Notes: generated by a model from the sequence alone, not told the origin. 64,000 nt of DNA from Stenotrophomonas sp. WZN-1 (GCF_002192255.1 NZ_CP021768.1:3118001-3182000); one strand, 5' to 3'. Shown: positions 35,931 to 46,161, counted from the stretch's first letter. Program-made: numbers and translations.

Positions 35931-38900
35931 ATGAATCTCAACTTCAACGGCCGCACACTGAAGCGCACCGCCCTTGCGCTCGTTCTCGGTGCACTGGCCG
36001 GCACCAGCTACGCCCAGAGCACCACCGGCGATATCGTCGGCAGCGTGACTTCGGCAGACAAGATCCAGGTCAAGAGCCTGGCATCGGGTACGACGCGCGA
36101 GGTGAATGTCAGTAGCGATGGACGTTTCCGTGTTTCACAACTGCCAACCGGCACCTACGAGGTCAGCACGGTCAGCAATGGCAGCCCAACCGCGACCACC
36201 CGGGTAACCGTGGTCGCCGGCCAGTCCTCGATGGCCACCTTCGCGTCGGCATCCTCCGGCAGCGCAACGTCGCTGGAGACCGTGAACGTACGCGCACTGG
36301 GCGCGGCAAACGCCATTGATCTGGGCAGTGTCGAATCCCGCACCACATTCACCGCGGACAAGCTCAACTCCCTGCCGGTCGCCCGCGATGTCACGAGCGT
36401 CTCGCTGCTGACTCCCGGCACCGTGTCATCCAGCGGGTACTTCGGTCCCGCGTCGTTCGGTGGCGCGTCCGCGGCCGAGAACAGCTACTACGTCAATGGT
36501 TTCAACGTCACCAATCTGTATGACAGCCTCTCGTTCTCCGAGATTCCGTACCAGGCCATCGACCAGCTGGACGTTCAGACCGGTGGTTATGGCGCCAAGT
36601 ACGGCTTTTCGACCGGTGGCGTGACCAGCGTCAACGTCAAGCGCGGCACCAACGAATGGAAGGGCGGATTCAGCTGGACGGGCGCTCCTGACTCACTCCG
36701 CGAAAACGAACCGGACACCTACTACAACGACGGCTCGATCTTCCGCTCCTACGACAAGAACAGCAGCAGTTCGAACGTCTACAGCGTCTGGGCTGGCGGC
36801 CCCCTGATCGAGGACAAGCTGTTCGTGTTCGCGATGGGTCAGTTCAGCAACTCCAAGACCGGCAGCTACAGCAACCGCGGATCGCAGTACACCACCAATG
36901 GTCGCCCACCGAGTGCTGCTGCGCTGTCAACGACCGGCTACGACTATGAGTCCAAGACGCCCTACTGGCTGCTGAAGGTCGATTGGTATCTCAACGAGAA
37001 CAATCACCTGGAATACACCGGCTTCGACAACAGCCGTCGCTACAGCTACAACTATTTCAATGCACTCTATGACAAGCCTGACGCTGCTGGCGAACCCGCA
37101 CGCACCAATGATCTCGGCGAACTGATCGGCAAGACCGGTGGTCAGACCGACATCTTCAAGTGGACCAGCTACCTGACCGAGAATCTGACAGGCTCGATCC
37201 AGTACGGCCAGATGCGCAACCGCAGCTCCGAGCACACGATCAGCCCCGATGGTGTGACCAGCTTCTATGACGGCAACATCAACAGCCCCGAAGGCGCGTG
37301 CCCATACGTGCTGGATTACCGTTCGGAAACCGGCGGCACCGGCCGTCGCATCGGTTGCGCCGTCGCCAGCACCGTAGGCATGTTCGGCGGCCGCAACGAG
37401 CGCAAAGGCGCACGTGCGGACTTCGATTGGCAGCTGGGCGACCACAAGATCGGCTTTGGCTACAGCGACGAGAAGTGGACTTCGGTGCAAGGCACTTCCT
37501 ACTCCGCAGGTGCGCTCTGGTATCTGGAGGATGATTACGCCAACCGTGTGAACTTCCGGAATGGTGGTTCGATCGAGATCAAGCAGAAATCCTGGTATGT
37601 GCAGGACAACTGGCAGATCACCAACAACTTCATGTTGTACGCCGGCATCCGCAACGACTCGTTCGACAACAAGAATTCCGACGGCATCAGCTTCGTGAAG
37701 CAGGATGATATCTGGCAGCCGCGCTTCGGATTCTCGTGGGACATTCTGGGTGACGGCCGCAGCAAGCTGTTCGCATCGGCCGGACGCTACTCCCTGCCAA
37801 TCGCTGCCAACGTGGCGCTTCGCGCGGCAAGCGCGTCGTACTACCTGGACCAGTACTTCACCTACGACGGCATCAACCCGAACGGCTCGCCAATCATCAC
37901 TGGCAGCTACGAAGATGGTGCCTATGACAACATCGTCAACGGTGAGAGCGGCGTCACCCCGGATCCTCGCGCAGTAGCGTCCAAGGGTTTGAAGCCCTAC
38001 ACCCAGGATGAAGTGATCCTTGGCTACCAGCAACAGATCAACTCCTCGATCGACTTCTTCAATGATTGGACCGTTGGCATCAAGGCAACATATCGCCGTG
38101 CCAACAAGGTGATCGACGACACCTGCGATTCGCGTTCGCTCTACAACGCAGCGGTAGCCGCCGGCTATGATCTTTCCAACTGGGCCGATCCCTGGACCGT
38201 GCCGGAAGGGCTGCCGGGCTGCTGGATCTACAACCCGGGTAGCGACCTGCAGGTAACCCTGGACGTGGACGGCGATGGCAACGTTGACGACATCACCGTG
38301 CCGGGAGCAAGCCTGGGCCCGAAGGCCAAGCGCGTGTACAAGGCCGTCACCCTCAGTGCAGACAAGCAGACCGAACGCTGGTATGCCAGCTTCTCGTACA
38401 CCTGGTCCAAGCTGGAAGGCAATTACGAAGGCCTGGTCAAGAGCACCAATGGCCAGGACGACACCGGCACCACGTCCGACTTCGATTTCGCCGAGATCAT
38501 GTATGGTTCGGACGGCTATCTGTTCAATGACCATCGCCACAGCATCAAGCTTTATGGCGGTTTCAGGTTCACGGATGAATGGTCGGTGGGTGTGAACATG
38601 CTGGCGCAGTCCGGCGCACCAAAGAGTTGCCTTGGCGGCGGTTGGGGCAGCTTCGATACCGAGTATGGCTACTCCGGTGTGTTCCACAGCTGCGAACTCA
38701 ACGGCAACCAGCCTGCTGACGATATCTCCAAGGTCGGCAGCGCGGGCCGTACCCCGTGGCAGTTCACGGTCAGCCCGAACATCACCTACACCCCGAACTG
38801 GCTGAAGGGCCTGAGCGTACAGATGTCGGTGATCAACGCCTTCAACAACATCAAACCAGTGCAGGTGTACGAAACCAAGTACGGCCGGCCGAGCTCGGCA

Positions 38901-38990
38901 CCGACCATCCGCACCTACTACAACTACAACACGCCGAAGTATTTCAACGATCCGCGCTACGTCCGTTTCCAGGTTCAGTACGACTGGTAA
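35931..38990 (+). CDS. TonB-dependent receptor, Oar-like with carboxypeptidase-regulatory domain
   Basis: A 1,019-residue outer-membrane receptor. The ATG at 35931 follows AAAGGA, and residues 1-27 are a signal peptide (ending SYAQ). A carboxypeptidase-regulatory-like beta domain (GDIVGSVTSADKIQVKSLASG to LPTGTYEVSTV) covers about 30-90. The plug lies at about 115-260, with YYVNGFNVTNLYDSLSFSEIPYQAIDQLDVQTGG and GFSTGGVTSVNVKRGTN. The beta-barrel ends in RFQVQYDW with a C-terminal aromatic. Oar-type receptors are associated with protein or large-substrate uptake or secretion, but the ligand is unknown. A strong terminator follows. Confidence 0.92.
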   Translation: MNLNFNGRTLKRTALALVLGALAGTSYAQSTTGDIVGSVTSADKIQVKSLASGTTREVNVSSDGRFRVSQLPTGTYEVSTVSNGSPTATTRVTVVAGQSSMATFASASSGSATSLETVNVRALGAANAIDLGSVESRTTFTADKLNSLPVARDVTSVSLLTPGTVSSSGYFGPASFGGASAAENSYYVNGFNVTNLYDSLSFSEIPYQAIDQLDVQTGGYGAKYGFSTGGVTSVNVKRGTNEWKGGFSWTGAPDSLRENEPDTYYNDGSIFRSYDKNSSSSNVYSVWAGGPLIEDKLFVFAMGQFSNSKTGSYSNRGSQYTTNGRPPSAAALSTTGYDYESKTPYWLLKVDWYLNENNHLEYTGFDNSRRYSYNYFNALYDKPDAAGEPARTNDLGELIGKTGGQTDIFKWTSYLTENLTGSIQYGQMRNRSSEHTISPDGVTSFYDGNINSPEGACPYVLDYRSETGGTGRRIGCAVASTVGMFGGRNERKGARADFDWQLGDHKIGFGYSDEKWTSVQGTSYSAGALWYLEDDYANRVNFRNGGSIEIKQKSWYVQDNWQITNNFMLYAGIRNDSFDNKNSDGISFVKQDDIWQPRFGFSWDILGDGRSKLFASAGRYSLPIAANVALRAASASYYLDQYFTYDGINPNGSPIITGSYEDGAYDNIVNGESGVTPDPRAVASKGLKPYTQDEVILGYQQQINSSIDFFNDWTVGIKATYRRANKVIDDTCDSRSLYNAAVAAGYDLSNWADPWTVPEGLPGCWIYNPGSDLQVTLDVDGDGNVDDITVPGASLGPKAKRVYKAVTLSADKQTERWYASFSYTWSKLEGNYEGLVKSTNGQDDTGTTSDFDFAEIMYGSDGYLFNDHRHSIKLYGGFRFTDEWSVGVNMLAQSGAPKSCLGGGWGSFDTEYGYSGVFHSCELNGNQPADDISKVGSAGRTPWQFTVSPNITYTPNWLKGLSVQMSVINAFNNIKPVQVYETKYGRPSSAPTIRTYYNYNTPKYFNDPRYVRFQVQYDW

Positions 38991-39020
38991 GCGGACAACT
39001 CTCCAGGAAAGCTCCAAGTT

Positions 39021-39048
39021 GCCGCCGGCCTCGCGCCGGCGGCTTTTT
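39021..39048 (+). terminator. Terminator after the Oar-like receptor gene
   Basis: Nine-base arms GCCGCCGGC/GCCGGCGGC with a five-base loop are followed by five T residues on the plus strand, just before the convergent mrp stop at 39063. Confidence 0.85.
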
Positions 39049-39062
39049 ATCTGTAGCTGTGC

Positions 39063-39917
39063 TCAGAGCAGCGACGACAGGATCGGGATCGAGGCCCGCG
39101 GGCGCTTGCCCACTTCCTCGATCAGGCGCTGTGCGGCATGGCGGTAGGCCTGGGCCGGCGCCGAATCCGGCTGGGCGACGGTGATCGGGGTGCCTGCATC
39201 GCCCTGTTCACGGATGCCGATCTGCAGCGGCAGCGACCCCAGCAGCGGCACGCCATACTGCGCGGCCATGCGCTCGCCACCGCCCTCGCCGAACAGGTGC
39301 TCGATGTGCCCGCAGCTGCTGCAGGTGTGCACCGCCATGTTCTCGACGATGCCCAGCACCGGCACCTCCACCTTCTCGAACATCTTCAGCGCCTTCTTCG
39401 CATCCAGCGTGGCGATGTCCTGCGGCGTGGTGACGATCACCGCACCGGCCAGCGGAATCTTCTGGGTCAGGGTCAGCTGGATGTCACCGGTGCCCGGCGG
39501 CAGGTCGATCAGCAGGAAATCCAGGTCGTCCCACAGGGTGTCGTTGAACAGCTGGGTCATCGCCGAGGTGGCCATCGGGCCACGCCAGATCATCGGCGTG
39601 TCCTCTTCGATCAGGTAGCCGATCGACATGGTGTCCACGCCAAAGGCACGCAACGGCTCGATGCTCTTGTTGTCCGGGCTTTCCGGGCGGCCGGACAGGC
39701 CCAGCATGGCCGGCACGCTGGGGCCATAGATGTCCGCATCGAGCACGCCCACGCGCGCGCCGAGCTGCTGCAGCGCCACGGCCAGGTTCACCGAGGTGGT
39801 GGACTTGCCGACGCCGCCCTTGCCCGAACCGACCGCGATCACGTTGCGGATGCGGGCATGCGGCGTAAGTCCCTTCTGGACCTGGCTGACATGGGGACGG
39901 CGGGGAGAACTGTTCAC
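39063..39917 (-). CDS. mrp: Mrp/ApbC-type Fe-S cluster carrier ATPase
   Basis: A P-loop protein of the Mrp/NBP35 family that carries and transfers Fe-S clusters. The deviant Walker A is AVGSGKGGVGKSTTSVNLA, followed by VLDADIYGPSVPAMLGL, LLIDLPPGTGDIQLTLTQ and the cluster-binding CSSCGH. The N-terminal MIP18/DUF59 domain of E. coli Mrp is absent, so the protein is the short form (about 284 residues). The start is uncertain: I chose the GTG at 39917; a longer in-frame extension reaches 40010 but runs into the AT-rich promoter region. It is divergent from the first TonB receptor of the tandem pair. Confidence 0.88.
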   Translation of the reverse strand: MNSSPRRPHVSQVQKGLTPHARIRNVIAVGSGKGGVGKSTTSVNLAVALQQLGARVGVLDADIYGPSVPAMLGLSGRPESPDNKSIEPLRAFGVDTMSIGYLIEEDTPMIWRGPMATSAMTQLFNDTLWDDLDFLLIDLPPGTGDIQLTLTQKIPLAGAVIVTTPQDIATLDAKKALKMFEKVEVPVLGIVENMAVHTCSSCGHIEHLFGEGGGERMAAQYGVPLLGSLPLQIGIREQGDAGTPITVAQPDSAPAQAYRHAAQRLIEEVGKRPRASIPILSSLL

Positions 39918-40015
39918 AACGAGCACCGGCGGGGTCAGGGGGGATAACCCGACATCATACAAGCTGGACGTAACCTGACTGAAATTCAGGATTGCGATAG
40001 ATTCGTGCACAGATT

Positions 40016-40037
40016 GTTAAGTTCATGTTACGTTCGA
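40016..40037 (+). promoter_or_regulatory. Motif shared by the two tandem TonB receptor promoters (copy 1)
   Basis: The pattern GTTAA-N5-TGTTACG-N-TCGA occurs 95 bp before the ATG at 40132 and again before the paralogue at 43232-43253. Sixteen fixed positions match with identical spacing, so it may be a common operator or promoter element. The regulator is unknown. Confidence 0.5.
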
Positions 40038-40131
40038 TAAGCACTGTTTTGAGCTGCGGAGCCGGTTGTTCCGGCCCGCGCGATGGCGCATGCGCAGTGC
40101 CGTTTTTGTTTTTGCTCTCCAATGGAACTAC

Positions 40132-42921
40132 ATGAAACACGTCAGCAATACCGCACGTCGCAACACGCTCGCCGTCGCCCTGATTTCCGCTCTGATGGCC
40201 GCCGCCCCGGCAATGGCCCAGGACAAGGCGACCAACCTGGACAAGATCACCGTCACCGGTTCGCTGATCCCGCAGACCCAGGTCGAAACCCAGACCCCGG
40301 TGATGTCCATCACCGCCGAAGACATCCAGACCCGCGGCTTCAGCAGCGTTGCTGAAGTGCTGCAGCAGTCGTCGCTCACCACCGGCGGCCTGCAGGGTGG
40401 CCAGACCTCGGGTGCGTTCACCCAGGGCGCCGAAGCCGCCGGCATGTTCGGCCTGAACCCGGGCTACACCAAGTACCTGATCAACGGCCGCCCGATGCTC
40501 TCGTATCCGGCGCTGTACAACGGCAGCGAGTCGTTCAACAACATCAGTGGCATTCCGATCGACATCGTCGAGCGCATCGAAGTCCTGCCGGGCGGCCAGT
40601 CGTCGCTGTACGGCTCGGACGCGATCGCCGGCGTGGTCAACATCATCCTGAAGGAACGCATGGACGGCGGCACGATGTCGATCCGTGGCGGCACCTACAC
40701 CGAAGGTGGTGGCAGCAACATCCGCTTCAGCGCCGCCAAGGGCTTCAACGCGTTCGACGACCGCTTCCACGCGCTGGTCAACGTGCAGATCGAAAACGGC
40801 AGCCCGATCTGGGGCTACCAGCGTGACATCACCAAGCAGAACAACCCGGTCGGTTACACCGCGCAGCTGCCGTCGAACGATTTTGCCGTCATCGGCAACG
40901 CCGACAACAAGCTGTACATGATGGACCCGACCCGCTGCGCCAACGTGGCAGGCCTGTACGACGGCACCACCACCGTCGGCAAGCGTGCATCGGGTGAATC
41001 GTGCGGCTCGGTGTACAGCGCCGGCTACAAGACCCTGAAGAACGGCAAGAACAGCGGCCAGTTCTACTCGTCGATGACCTTCGACGTGAACGACAACTTC
41101 CAGCTGTTCGCCGACGTGCTGTACAGCAAGGAAAAAACCGAGTTCACCTCCGGCTCCAGCGCCCTGTGGTGGGGCACCAAGTCGGTGATGGGCGGCTTCT
41201 ACGACCAGGGCCTGGGCAAGGTCGTGAACCTGCAGCGCGCCTTCGCGCCGGAAGAAATCGGCCCGGGCCACTACAACAACATCCTGAACTCCGATGAGAG
41301 CCGTTCCTACCAGGTCACCCTGGGCGGCAAGGGCATGGTCGGCGACTGGGACTACAGCGCCAGTTTCACCCGCGGCGAATACCGCCTGGACCAGAACCGC
41401 TTCGCACGCTGGAAGGACAAGATCGAAGGCTTCTTCGGCGAGACCGTGCTGGGCCCGCGCCTGGGCACCACCGCTGATGGCTTCGGCATCTACAACCCGG
41501 ACTACACCGCGTTCTATTCGCCGATCACCCCCGACCAGTTCGCCAGCTTCACCGGCTATGGCACCCACCGCAGCAAGACCTGGCAGAACCTGGGTCGCGT
41601 GCAGGTGACCAACGGTTCGCTGTTCTCCCTGCCGGGCGGCGACGCCGGCCTGGCCGTCGTGCTGGAAGGCGGTAGCGAAGGTTGGGACTACTCGCCCGAC
41701 CAGGCTTTCGTCGATGGCAACGCTTGGGGTGCCAGCGCCGTGGCCGGTGCCGGCCACCGCAGCAACTACGCGGTAACCAGCGAACTGCGCATGCCGGTGT
41801 TCGAATCGCTGACCATCAGCGCCTCGGGCCGCTATGACGCCTTCAAGATCGCCGACAAGACCGTCGACAAGGCCACCTACAGCATCGGCCTGGAGTACCG
41901 CCCGGTTGAAAGCCTGCTGCTGCGCGGCAAGTACGGCACCGCGTTCCGCGCGCCGACCCTGTCCGATGCCTTCCAGGGCATGAGCGGTTCGTTCGCCTCC
42001 GGCCAGAACGATTACTACCGCTGCAGCCAGATGGGTTACGCACTGCGTGACGAAGCCTGCTCGTTCTACAAGACCACCTCGGTGTACAGCGAAAAGTCCG
42101 GCAACCCGGACCTGAAGCCGATCACCGCCGACGTGTGGAGCGCAGGCGTGGTGTGGGCCCCGGTGAGCAACTTCTCGCTGTCGGTCGACTACTACAACTG
42201 GAAGATCAAGAACGAGGTCAAGACGCTGAGCACCGACCAGCTGCTGCTGGCCGAGTACCAGTGCCACAACGGCCTGCCGAACAACACCTCGGCCAGCTGC
42301 CAGAACGTGACCGACTGGGTGACCCGCGACGCCGGTGGCAACCTGACCCGCGTGTACACCCCGAAGCTCAACGTGGCCAGCCAGAACCTGGAAGCGGTGA
42401 CCGTCGGTGCCAAGTACCAGCAGGACCTGGGCCGCTTCGGTTCGCTGATGTTCTCCGGCAACTACACCAACATGCTGAAGCGTGAAGTGGTGGCCCTGCC
42501 GGGTGCACAGAAGCTGGACCTGCTGAGCGATCCGTACAACATGTGGTACTACGACAACTTCGCCAAGGTCCGTGGCGACGTGTCGGTGGGCTGGGCCATC
42601 TCCAAGTTCACCACCACCGTGTACGCCAACTACGTCGGCAGCACCCCGAACTACCTGGCCTACACCGGCCGCAGCTATGACTACGTCCACTCCTCCGGCG
42701 CCAAGGCCGGCAAGTGGGGCTCGTACACCACGTACAACATGAGCCTGAACTATCAGGCGCAGGATGACCTGACCCTGTCGCTGATGGTCAACAACGTGTT
42801 CAACAAGCTGCCGGAAGGCCAGCGCTACAACTACCCGGGCAACGAATCGACCCCGTTCAACGACGGCTTCTACAGCGTCTACGGCCGTCAGATCTCGGCC
42901 CAGGTCAAGTACGACTTCTAA
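40132..42921 (+). CDS. TonB-dependent receptor, tandem paralogue 1
   Basis: A 929-residue outer-membrane receptor. Signal peptide residues 1-26 end in PAMAQ. The TonB-box-like stretch is LDKITVTGSLIPQ. The plug domain contains ITAEDIQTRGFSSVAEVLQQ, KYLINGRPMLSYPALYNG and GGQSSLYGSDAIAGVVNIILKERMDGG. The barrel continues with YRPVESLLLRGKYGTAFRAPTLSDAF and ends in ISAQVKYDF, the usual C-terminal Phe for BAM insertion. The upstream ATG at 40132 is set by the signal peptide; its ribosome-binding site is weak. It is clearly a duplicate of the gene at 43334, and a strong terminator separates them, so each is transcribed separately. The ligand is unknown. Confidence 0.93.
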   Translation: MKHVSNTARRNTLAVALISALMAAAPAMAQDKATNLDKITVTGSLIPQTQVETQTPVMSITAEDIQTRGFSSVAEVLQQSSLTTGGLQGGQTSGAFTQGAEAAGMFGLNPGYTKYLINGRPMLSYPALYNGSESFNNISGIPIDIVERIEVLPGGQSSLYGSDAIAGVVNIILKERMDGGTMSIRGGTYTEGGGSNIRFSAAKGFNAFDDRFHALVNVQIENGSPIWGYQRDITKQNNPVGYTAQLPSNDFAVIGNADNKLYMMDPTRCANVAGLYDGTTTVGKRASGESCGSVYSAGYKTLKNGKNSGQFYSSMTFDVNDNFQLFADVLYSKEKTEFTSGSSALWWGTKSVMGGFYDQGLGKVVNLQRAFAPEEIGPGHYNNILNSDESRSYQVTLGGKGMVGDWDYSASFTRGEYRLDQNRFARWKDKIEGFFGETVLGPRLGTTADGFGIYNPDYTAFYSPITPDQFASFTGYGTHRSKTWQNLGRVQVTNGSLFSLPGGDAGLAVVLEGGSEGWDYSPDQAFVDGNAWGASAVAGAGHRSNYAVTSELRMPVFESLTISASGRYDAFKIADKTVDKATYSIGLEYRPVESLLLRGKYGTAFRAPTLSDAFQGMSGSFASGQNDYYRCSQMGYALRDEACSFYKTTSVYSEKSGNPDLKPITADVWSAGVVWAPVSNFSLSVDYYNWKIKNEVKTLSTDQLLLAEYQCHNGLPNNTSASCQNVTDWVTRDAGGNLTRVYTPKLNVASQNLEAVTVGAKYQQDLGRFGSLMFSGNYTNMLKREVVALPGAQKLDLLSDPYNMWYYDNFAKVRGDVSVGWAISKFTTTVYANYVGSTPNYLAYTGRSYDYVHSSGAKAGKWGSYTTYNMSLNYQAQDDLTLSLMVNNVFNKLPEGQRYNYPGNESTPFNDGFYSVYGRQISAQVKYDF

Positions 42922-42954
42922 TCCCGTCGTACTTCGGACTCCGTGTCTGGATCA

Positions 42955-42982
42955 GGCCCCGCTTCGGCGGGGCCTTTTTTTT
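42955..42982 (+). terminator. Terminator after TonB receptor paralogue 1
   Basis: Eight-base arms GGCCCCGC/GCGGGGCC with a TTCG tetraloop are followed by eight T residues. Confidence 0.92.
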
Positions 42983-43231
42983 GGCGGGAGGACTGCCCCC
43001 TCTCCTGCCTGACCACAGAAATGTGAACCTCAACACACAAACAGCGGAGTTCAGGGAAGTACCCACGCATCGCAACGCGTTGATTCCAAAAATAAAATTT
43101 CAGACCCGACACGCTGCCTTGCATGTCGCCACCTTTTGAAACATACCAAAACAAATGGCCTTATCCATTGATTCAGAAGCGTTTTCTTGTCTTCCAGGAG
43201 CGCCGTGATGTGACAAACCCGTGTTGGACAC

Positions 43232-43253
43232 GTTAACGACGTGTTACGGTCGA
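43232..43253 (+). promoter_or_regulatory. Motif shared by the two tandem TonB receptor promoters (copy 2)
   Basis: The same GTTAA-N5-TGTTACG-N-TCGA pattern as at 40016-40037, here 81 bp before the ATG at 43334 and overlapping an inverted repeat ACACGT-N5-ACGTGT. Confidence 0.5.
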
Positions 43254-43333
43254 CCTGAACGGAATCACACTGAACGAATTATTAATGCGCAAGGACTGCG
43301 CCGCCAAGACATTGCTCACTACGGGGATCCACC

Positions 43334-46141
43334 ATGTCTCGCCAACGTTCCACGCTCTCGCGCCACCCTCTGACTCTCGCCCTGATGGGCACCCTGCTGG
43401 CCTCTGGAACCGCCCTGGCCCAGGACGGCAACGCGCCGACCCAGCTTGACCGTGTGACCGTCACCGGATCGCTGATTCCGCAGACCGAGATCGAGAACCA
43501 CACGCCCGTCCTGACTGTCACCGCCGAGGACATCCAGACCCGTGGTTTCACCAGCGTCGCCGATGTCCTGCAGCAGTCCTCGCTGTCCACCGGCGGCCTG
43601 CAGGGTGGCCAGACCTCCGCATCCTTCACCCAGGGTGCCGAAGCGGCCGGCATGTTCGGCCTCAGCCCGGGCTACACCAAGTACCTGATCAACGGCCGGC
43701 CGATGCTCTCGTATCCGGCGCTGTACAACGGCGGCGATACCTTCAACAACATCAGCGGCATCCCGATCGACATCGTCGAACGCATCGAGATCCTGCCGGG
43801 CGGACAGTCCTCGCTGTACGGCTCGGACGCGATCGCCGGCGTGGTCAACATCATCCTCAAGGAGCGCATGGATGGTGGCGTGCTCAATGTGCGTGGTGGC
43901 GCCTACAGCGAAGGGGGCGGCAACAGCTTCCGCCTCAGCGGTGCACGCGGCTTCAACTCCAAGGATGACCGCTTCCATGCACTGGTCAACGTGCAGTATG
44001 AAAAGACCAGCCCGATCTGGGGTTACCAGCGTGACCTGACCAAGGTCAACAACCCCGACGGCTACAGCCCGCAGTATGTCTCCAATGATTTCCTGGTGCT
44101 GCTGCCGGCCGCCAACAACCGCTACGCGATGATGGACCCGAACCTGTGCGCCAACGTGGCCGGCCAGTTCGACGGCACCACTGTGCTCGGCACCCGGCCG
44201 ACCGGCCAGGCCTGCGGTTCGGTCTATGGCACCGGCTACAAGACCATCAAGAACGGCAAGGAAAGCGGGCAGATCTACAGCTCCGCCACGTTCGACGTGA
44301 ACGACAATTTCCAGCTGTTCGGCGATGCGCTGTACAGCCTGGAAGAGGTCAAGTACGCAACCGGTTCCGGCTACACCTGGTGGGGCACCTCTTCGGGGTG
44401 GGGCCGCTTCTATGACCAGACCAGCGGCCAGTACATGAACCTGCAGCGCGTGTTCGCGCCAGAGGACATCGGCGGCGGTGGTTACCGCGACATCATGAAC
44501 ACCGACCGCAACAAGGCCTACCAGGTCACCCTTGGCGGCCGCGGCACCGCAGGCAACTGGGACTACAGCCTCAGCTTCACCCGCGGTGAGTACAAGCTGA
44601 CCGAACGCAACTTCGTACGCTGGAACGACCCGATCAACGACTACTTCGAGCAGCGCGTGCTGGGCCCGGTGCTGGGCACCACCAGCACCGGCTACGACAT
44701 CTACAGCCCAAACTGGGAAGCGTTCTACGCGCCGCTGCCCGCCGGTGACTTCCAGAGCTTCACCGGCTACAGCTACAGCGAAAGCCGCACCTGGCAGAAC
44801 CTGGCCCGCGCCCAGGTCACCAATGGCTCGCTGTTCAAGCTGCCCGGTGGCGATGCTGGCTTCGCCGTGGTTGTCGAAGGTGGCAGCGAAGGCTGGGACT
44901 ACACGCCCGACCCGGGCCTGATGGACGGCAGCGTGTGGGGCACCACCGCCGTATCCGGTGCAGGCCATCGCAGCAACTACGCGGTGACCACCGAGCTGCG
45001 CATGCCGCTGCTGGAGACGCTGACTGTCACCGGCTCCGGCCGCTATGACGCCTTCAAGATCGGCAGCAACACCGTAGACAAGGCCACCTACAGCGTCGGC
45101 ATCGAGTTCCGTCCGATCGACAGCCTGCTGTTCCGCGGCAAGTACGGCACCGCCTTCCGCGCGCCGACCTTGTCCGACGCCTTCCAGGGCCGCAGCGGTT
45201 ACTACGCCAACGGCTCCACCGACTACTACCGTTGCGGCCAGCTGGGCTTCGATCCGGCCAACACCACCGGCTGCCCATACGACAGCGTCTCGGTGTTCGG
45301 CACCCGCTCGGGCAACCCGGACCTGGAGCCGATCACCGCCGACGTCTGGAATGCGGGCGTCGTCTGGGCACCGATCAACAACCTGTCGCTGTCGGTCGAC
45401 TACTACAACTGGAAGATCAAGAACGAGGTCGATACGCTCAGCTCCGACCAGCTGCTGCTGGCCGAGTACTACTGCCGCAACGGCCAGTCCAACAACACCT
45501 CGGCCAGCTGCCAGAACGTCAATGACTGGATCACCCGTGATGCATCGGGCGTGCTCGACGAGATCTACACGCCGAAGATGAACGTCGCCCGCCAGAACCT
45601 GGAAGCGCTGACCGCCAGCTTCAAGTACGTGCAGGACATCGGCCGCTTCGGCTCGCTGCAGTTCTCGGCCAACTACACCGACATGCTCAAGCGCAAGCTG
45701 CAGCCGCAGCCGGGCGACGAGTACCTGGACCTGCTGCGCGACCCGTATGCGATGTGGGTGTATGACTCGTACGCCAAGGTGCGCGCGGACGGTTCGATCG
45801 GCTGGGCCAAGGACAACTGGACCACCACCCTGTACGCCAACTACATCGGCAAGACGCCGAATTACATGGCTTACGTGGGCAACGGCTATGACTACGTCCA
45901 CAGCTCCGGTTACAAGGCTGGCAAGTGGGGTTCCTATACCACTTACAACCTGAGCGTGAACTACCGCGCGATGGAAAACCTGACCCTGTCGCTGATGGTC
46001 AACAATGTGTTCAACAAGATGCCGGACAACCAGCGCTACAGCTTCGCCGGCACCAGCGGCCAGCCGTACAACAACTACCTGTACAACGCCTACGGGCGCG
46101 CGATCTACGTGCAGGCCAAGTACGCGTTCGGCGTGAAGTAA
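43334..46141 (+). CDS. TonB-dependent receptor, tandem paralogue 2
   Basis: A 935-residue outer-membrane receptor closely related to the gene at 40132. Signal peptide residues 1-29 end in ALAQ. The TonB box region is LDRVTVTGSLIPQ, and the plug has VTAEDIQTRGFTSVADVLQQ and GGQSSLYGSDAIAGVVNIILKERMDGG, where most residues are identical to the paralogue. The barrels also align along the whole length (FRPIDSLLFRGKYGTAFRAPTLSDAF) and the C-terminus is YVQAKYAFGVK. Differences concentrate in extracellular-loop-like segments, which suggests divergence in ligand range. A bidirectional terminator follows, then a convergent third receptor. Confidence 0.93.
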   Translation: MSRQRSTLSRHPLTLALMGTLLASGTALAQDGNAPTQLDRVTVTGSLIPQTEIENHTPVLTVTAEDIQTRGFTSVADVLQQSSLSTGGLQGGQTSASFTQGAEAAGMFGLSPGYTKYLINGRPMLSYPALYNGGDTFNNISGIPIDIVERIEILPGGQSSLYGSDAIAGVVNIILKERMDGGVLNVRGGAYSEGGGNSFRLSGARGFNSKDDRFHALVNVQYEKTSPIWGYQRDLTKVNNPDGYSPQYVSNDFLVLLPAANNRYAMMDPNLCANVAGQFDGTTVLGTRPTGQACGSVYGTGYKTIKNGKESGQIYSSATFDVNDNFQLFGDALYSLEEVKYATGSGYTWWGTSSGWGRFYDQTSGQYMNLQRVFAPEDIGGGGYRDIMNTDRNKAYQVTLGGRGTAGNWDYSLSFTRGEYKLTERNFVRWNDPINDYFEQRVLGPVLGTTSTGYDIYSPNWEAFYAPLPAGDFQSFTGYSYSESRTWQNLARAQVTNGSLFKLPGGDAGFAVVVEGGSEGWDYTPDPGLMDGSVWGTTAVSGAGHRSNYAVTTELRMPLLETLTVTGSGRYDAFKIGSNTVDKATYSVGIEFRPIDSLLFRGKYGTAFRAPTLSDAFQGRSGYYANGSTDYYRCGQLGFDPANTTGCPYDSVSVFGTRSGNPDLEPITADVWNAGVVWAPINNLSLSVDYYNWKIKNEVDTLSSDQLLLAEYYCRNGQSNNTSASCQNVNDWITRDASGVLDEIYTPKMNVARQNLEALTASFKYVQDIGRFGSLQFSANYTDMLKRKLQPQPGDEYLDLLRDPYAMWVYDSYAKVRADGSIGWAKDNWTTTLYANYIGKTPNYMAYVGNGYDYVHSSGYKAGKWGSYTTYNLSVNYRAMENLTLSLMVNNVFNKMPDNQRYSFAGTSGQPYNNYLYNAYGRAIYVQAKYAFGVK

Positions 46142-46161
46142 TCCCGCAACGGCAGCAACGG

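Larger units (their letters stand above)
42922..43333. promoter_or_regulatory. Intergenic region between the tandem TonB receptor genes
   Basis: A 412-bp AT-richer region. It contains the terminator of the first receptor, then about 270 bp of unassigned sequence, then the shared motif at 43232-43253. Within the latter, ACACGT-N5-ACGTGT at 43228-43244 forms an operator-like inverted repeat. The second receptor starts at 43334. Confidence 0.55.
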
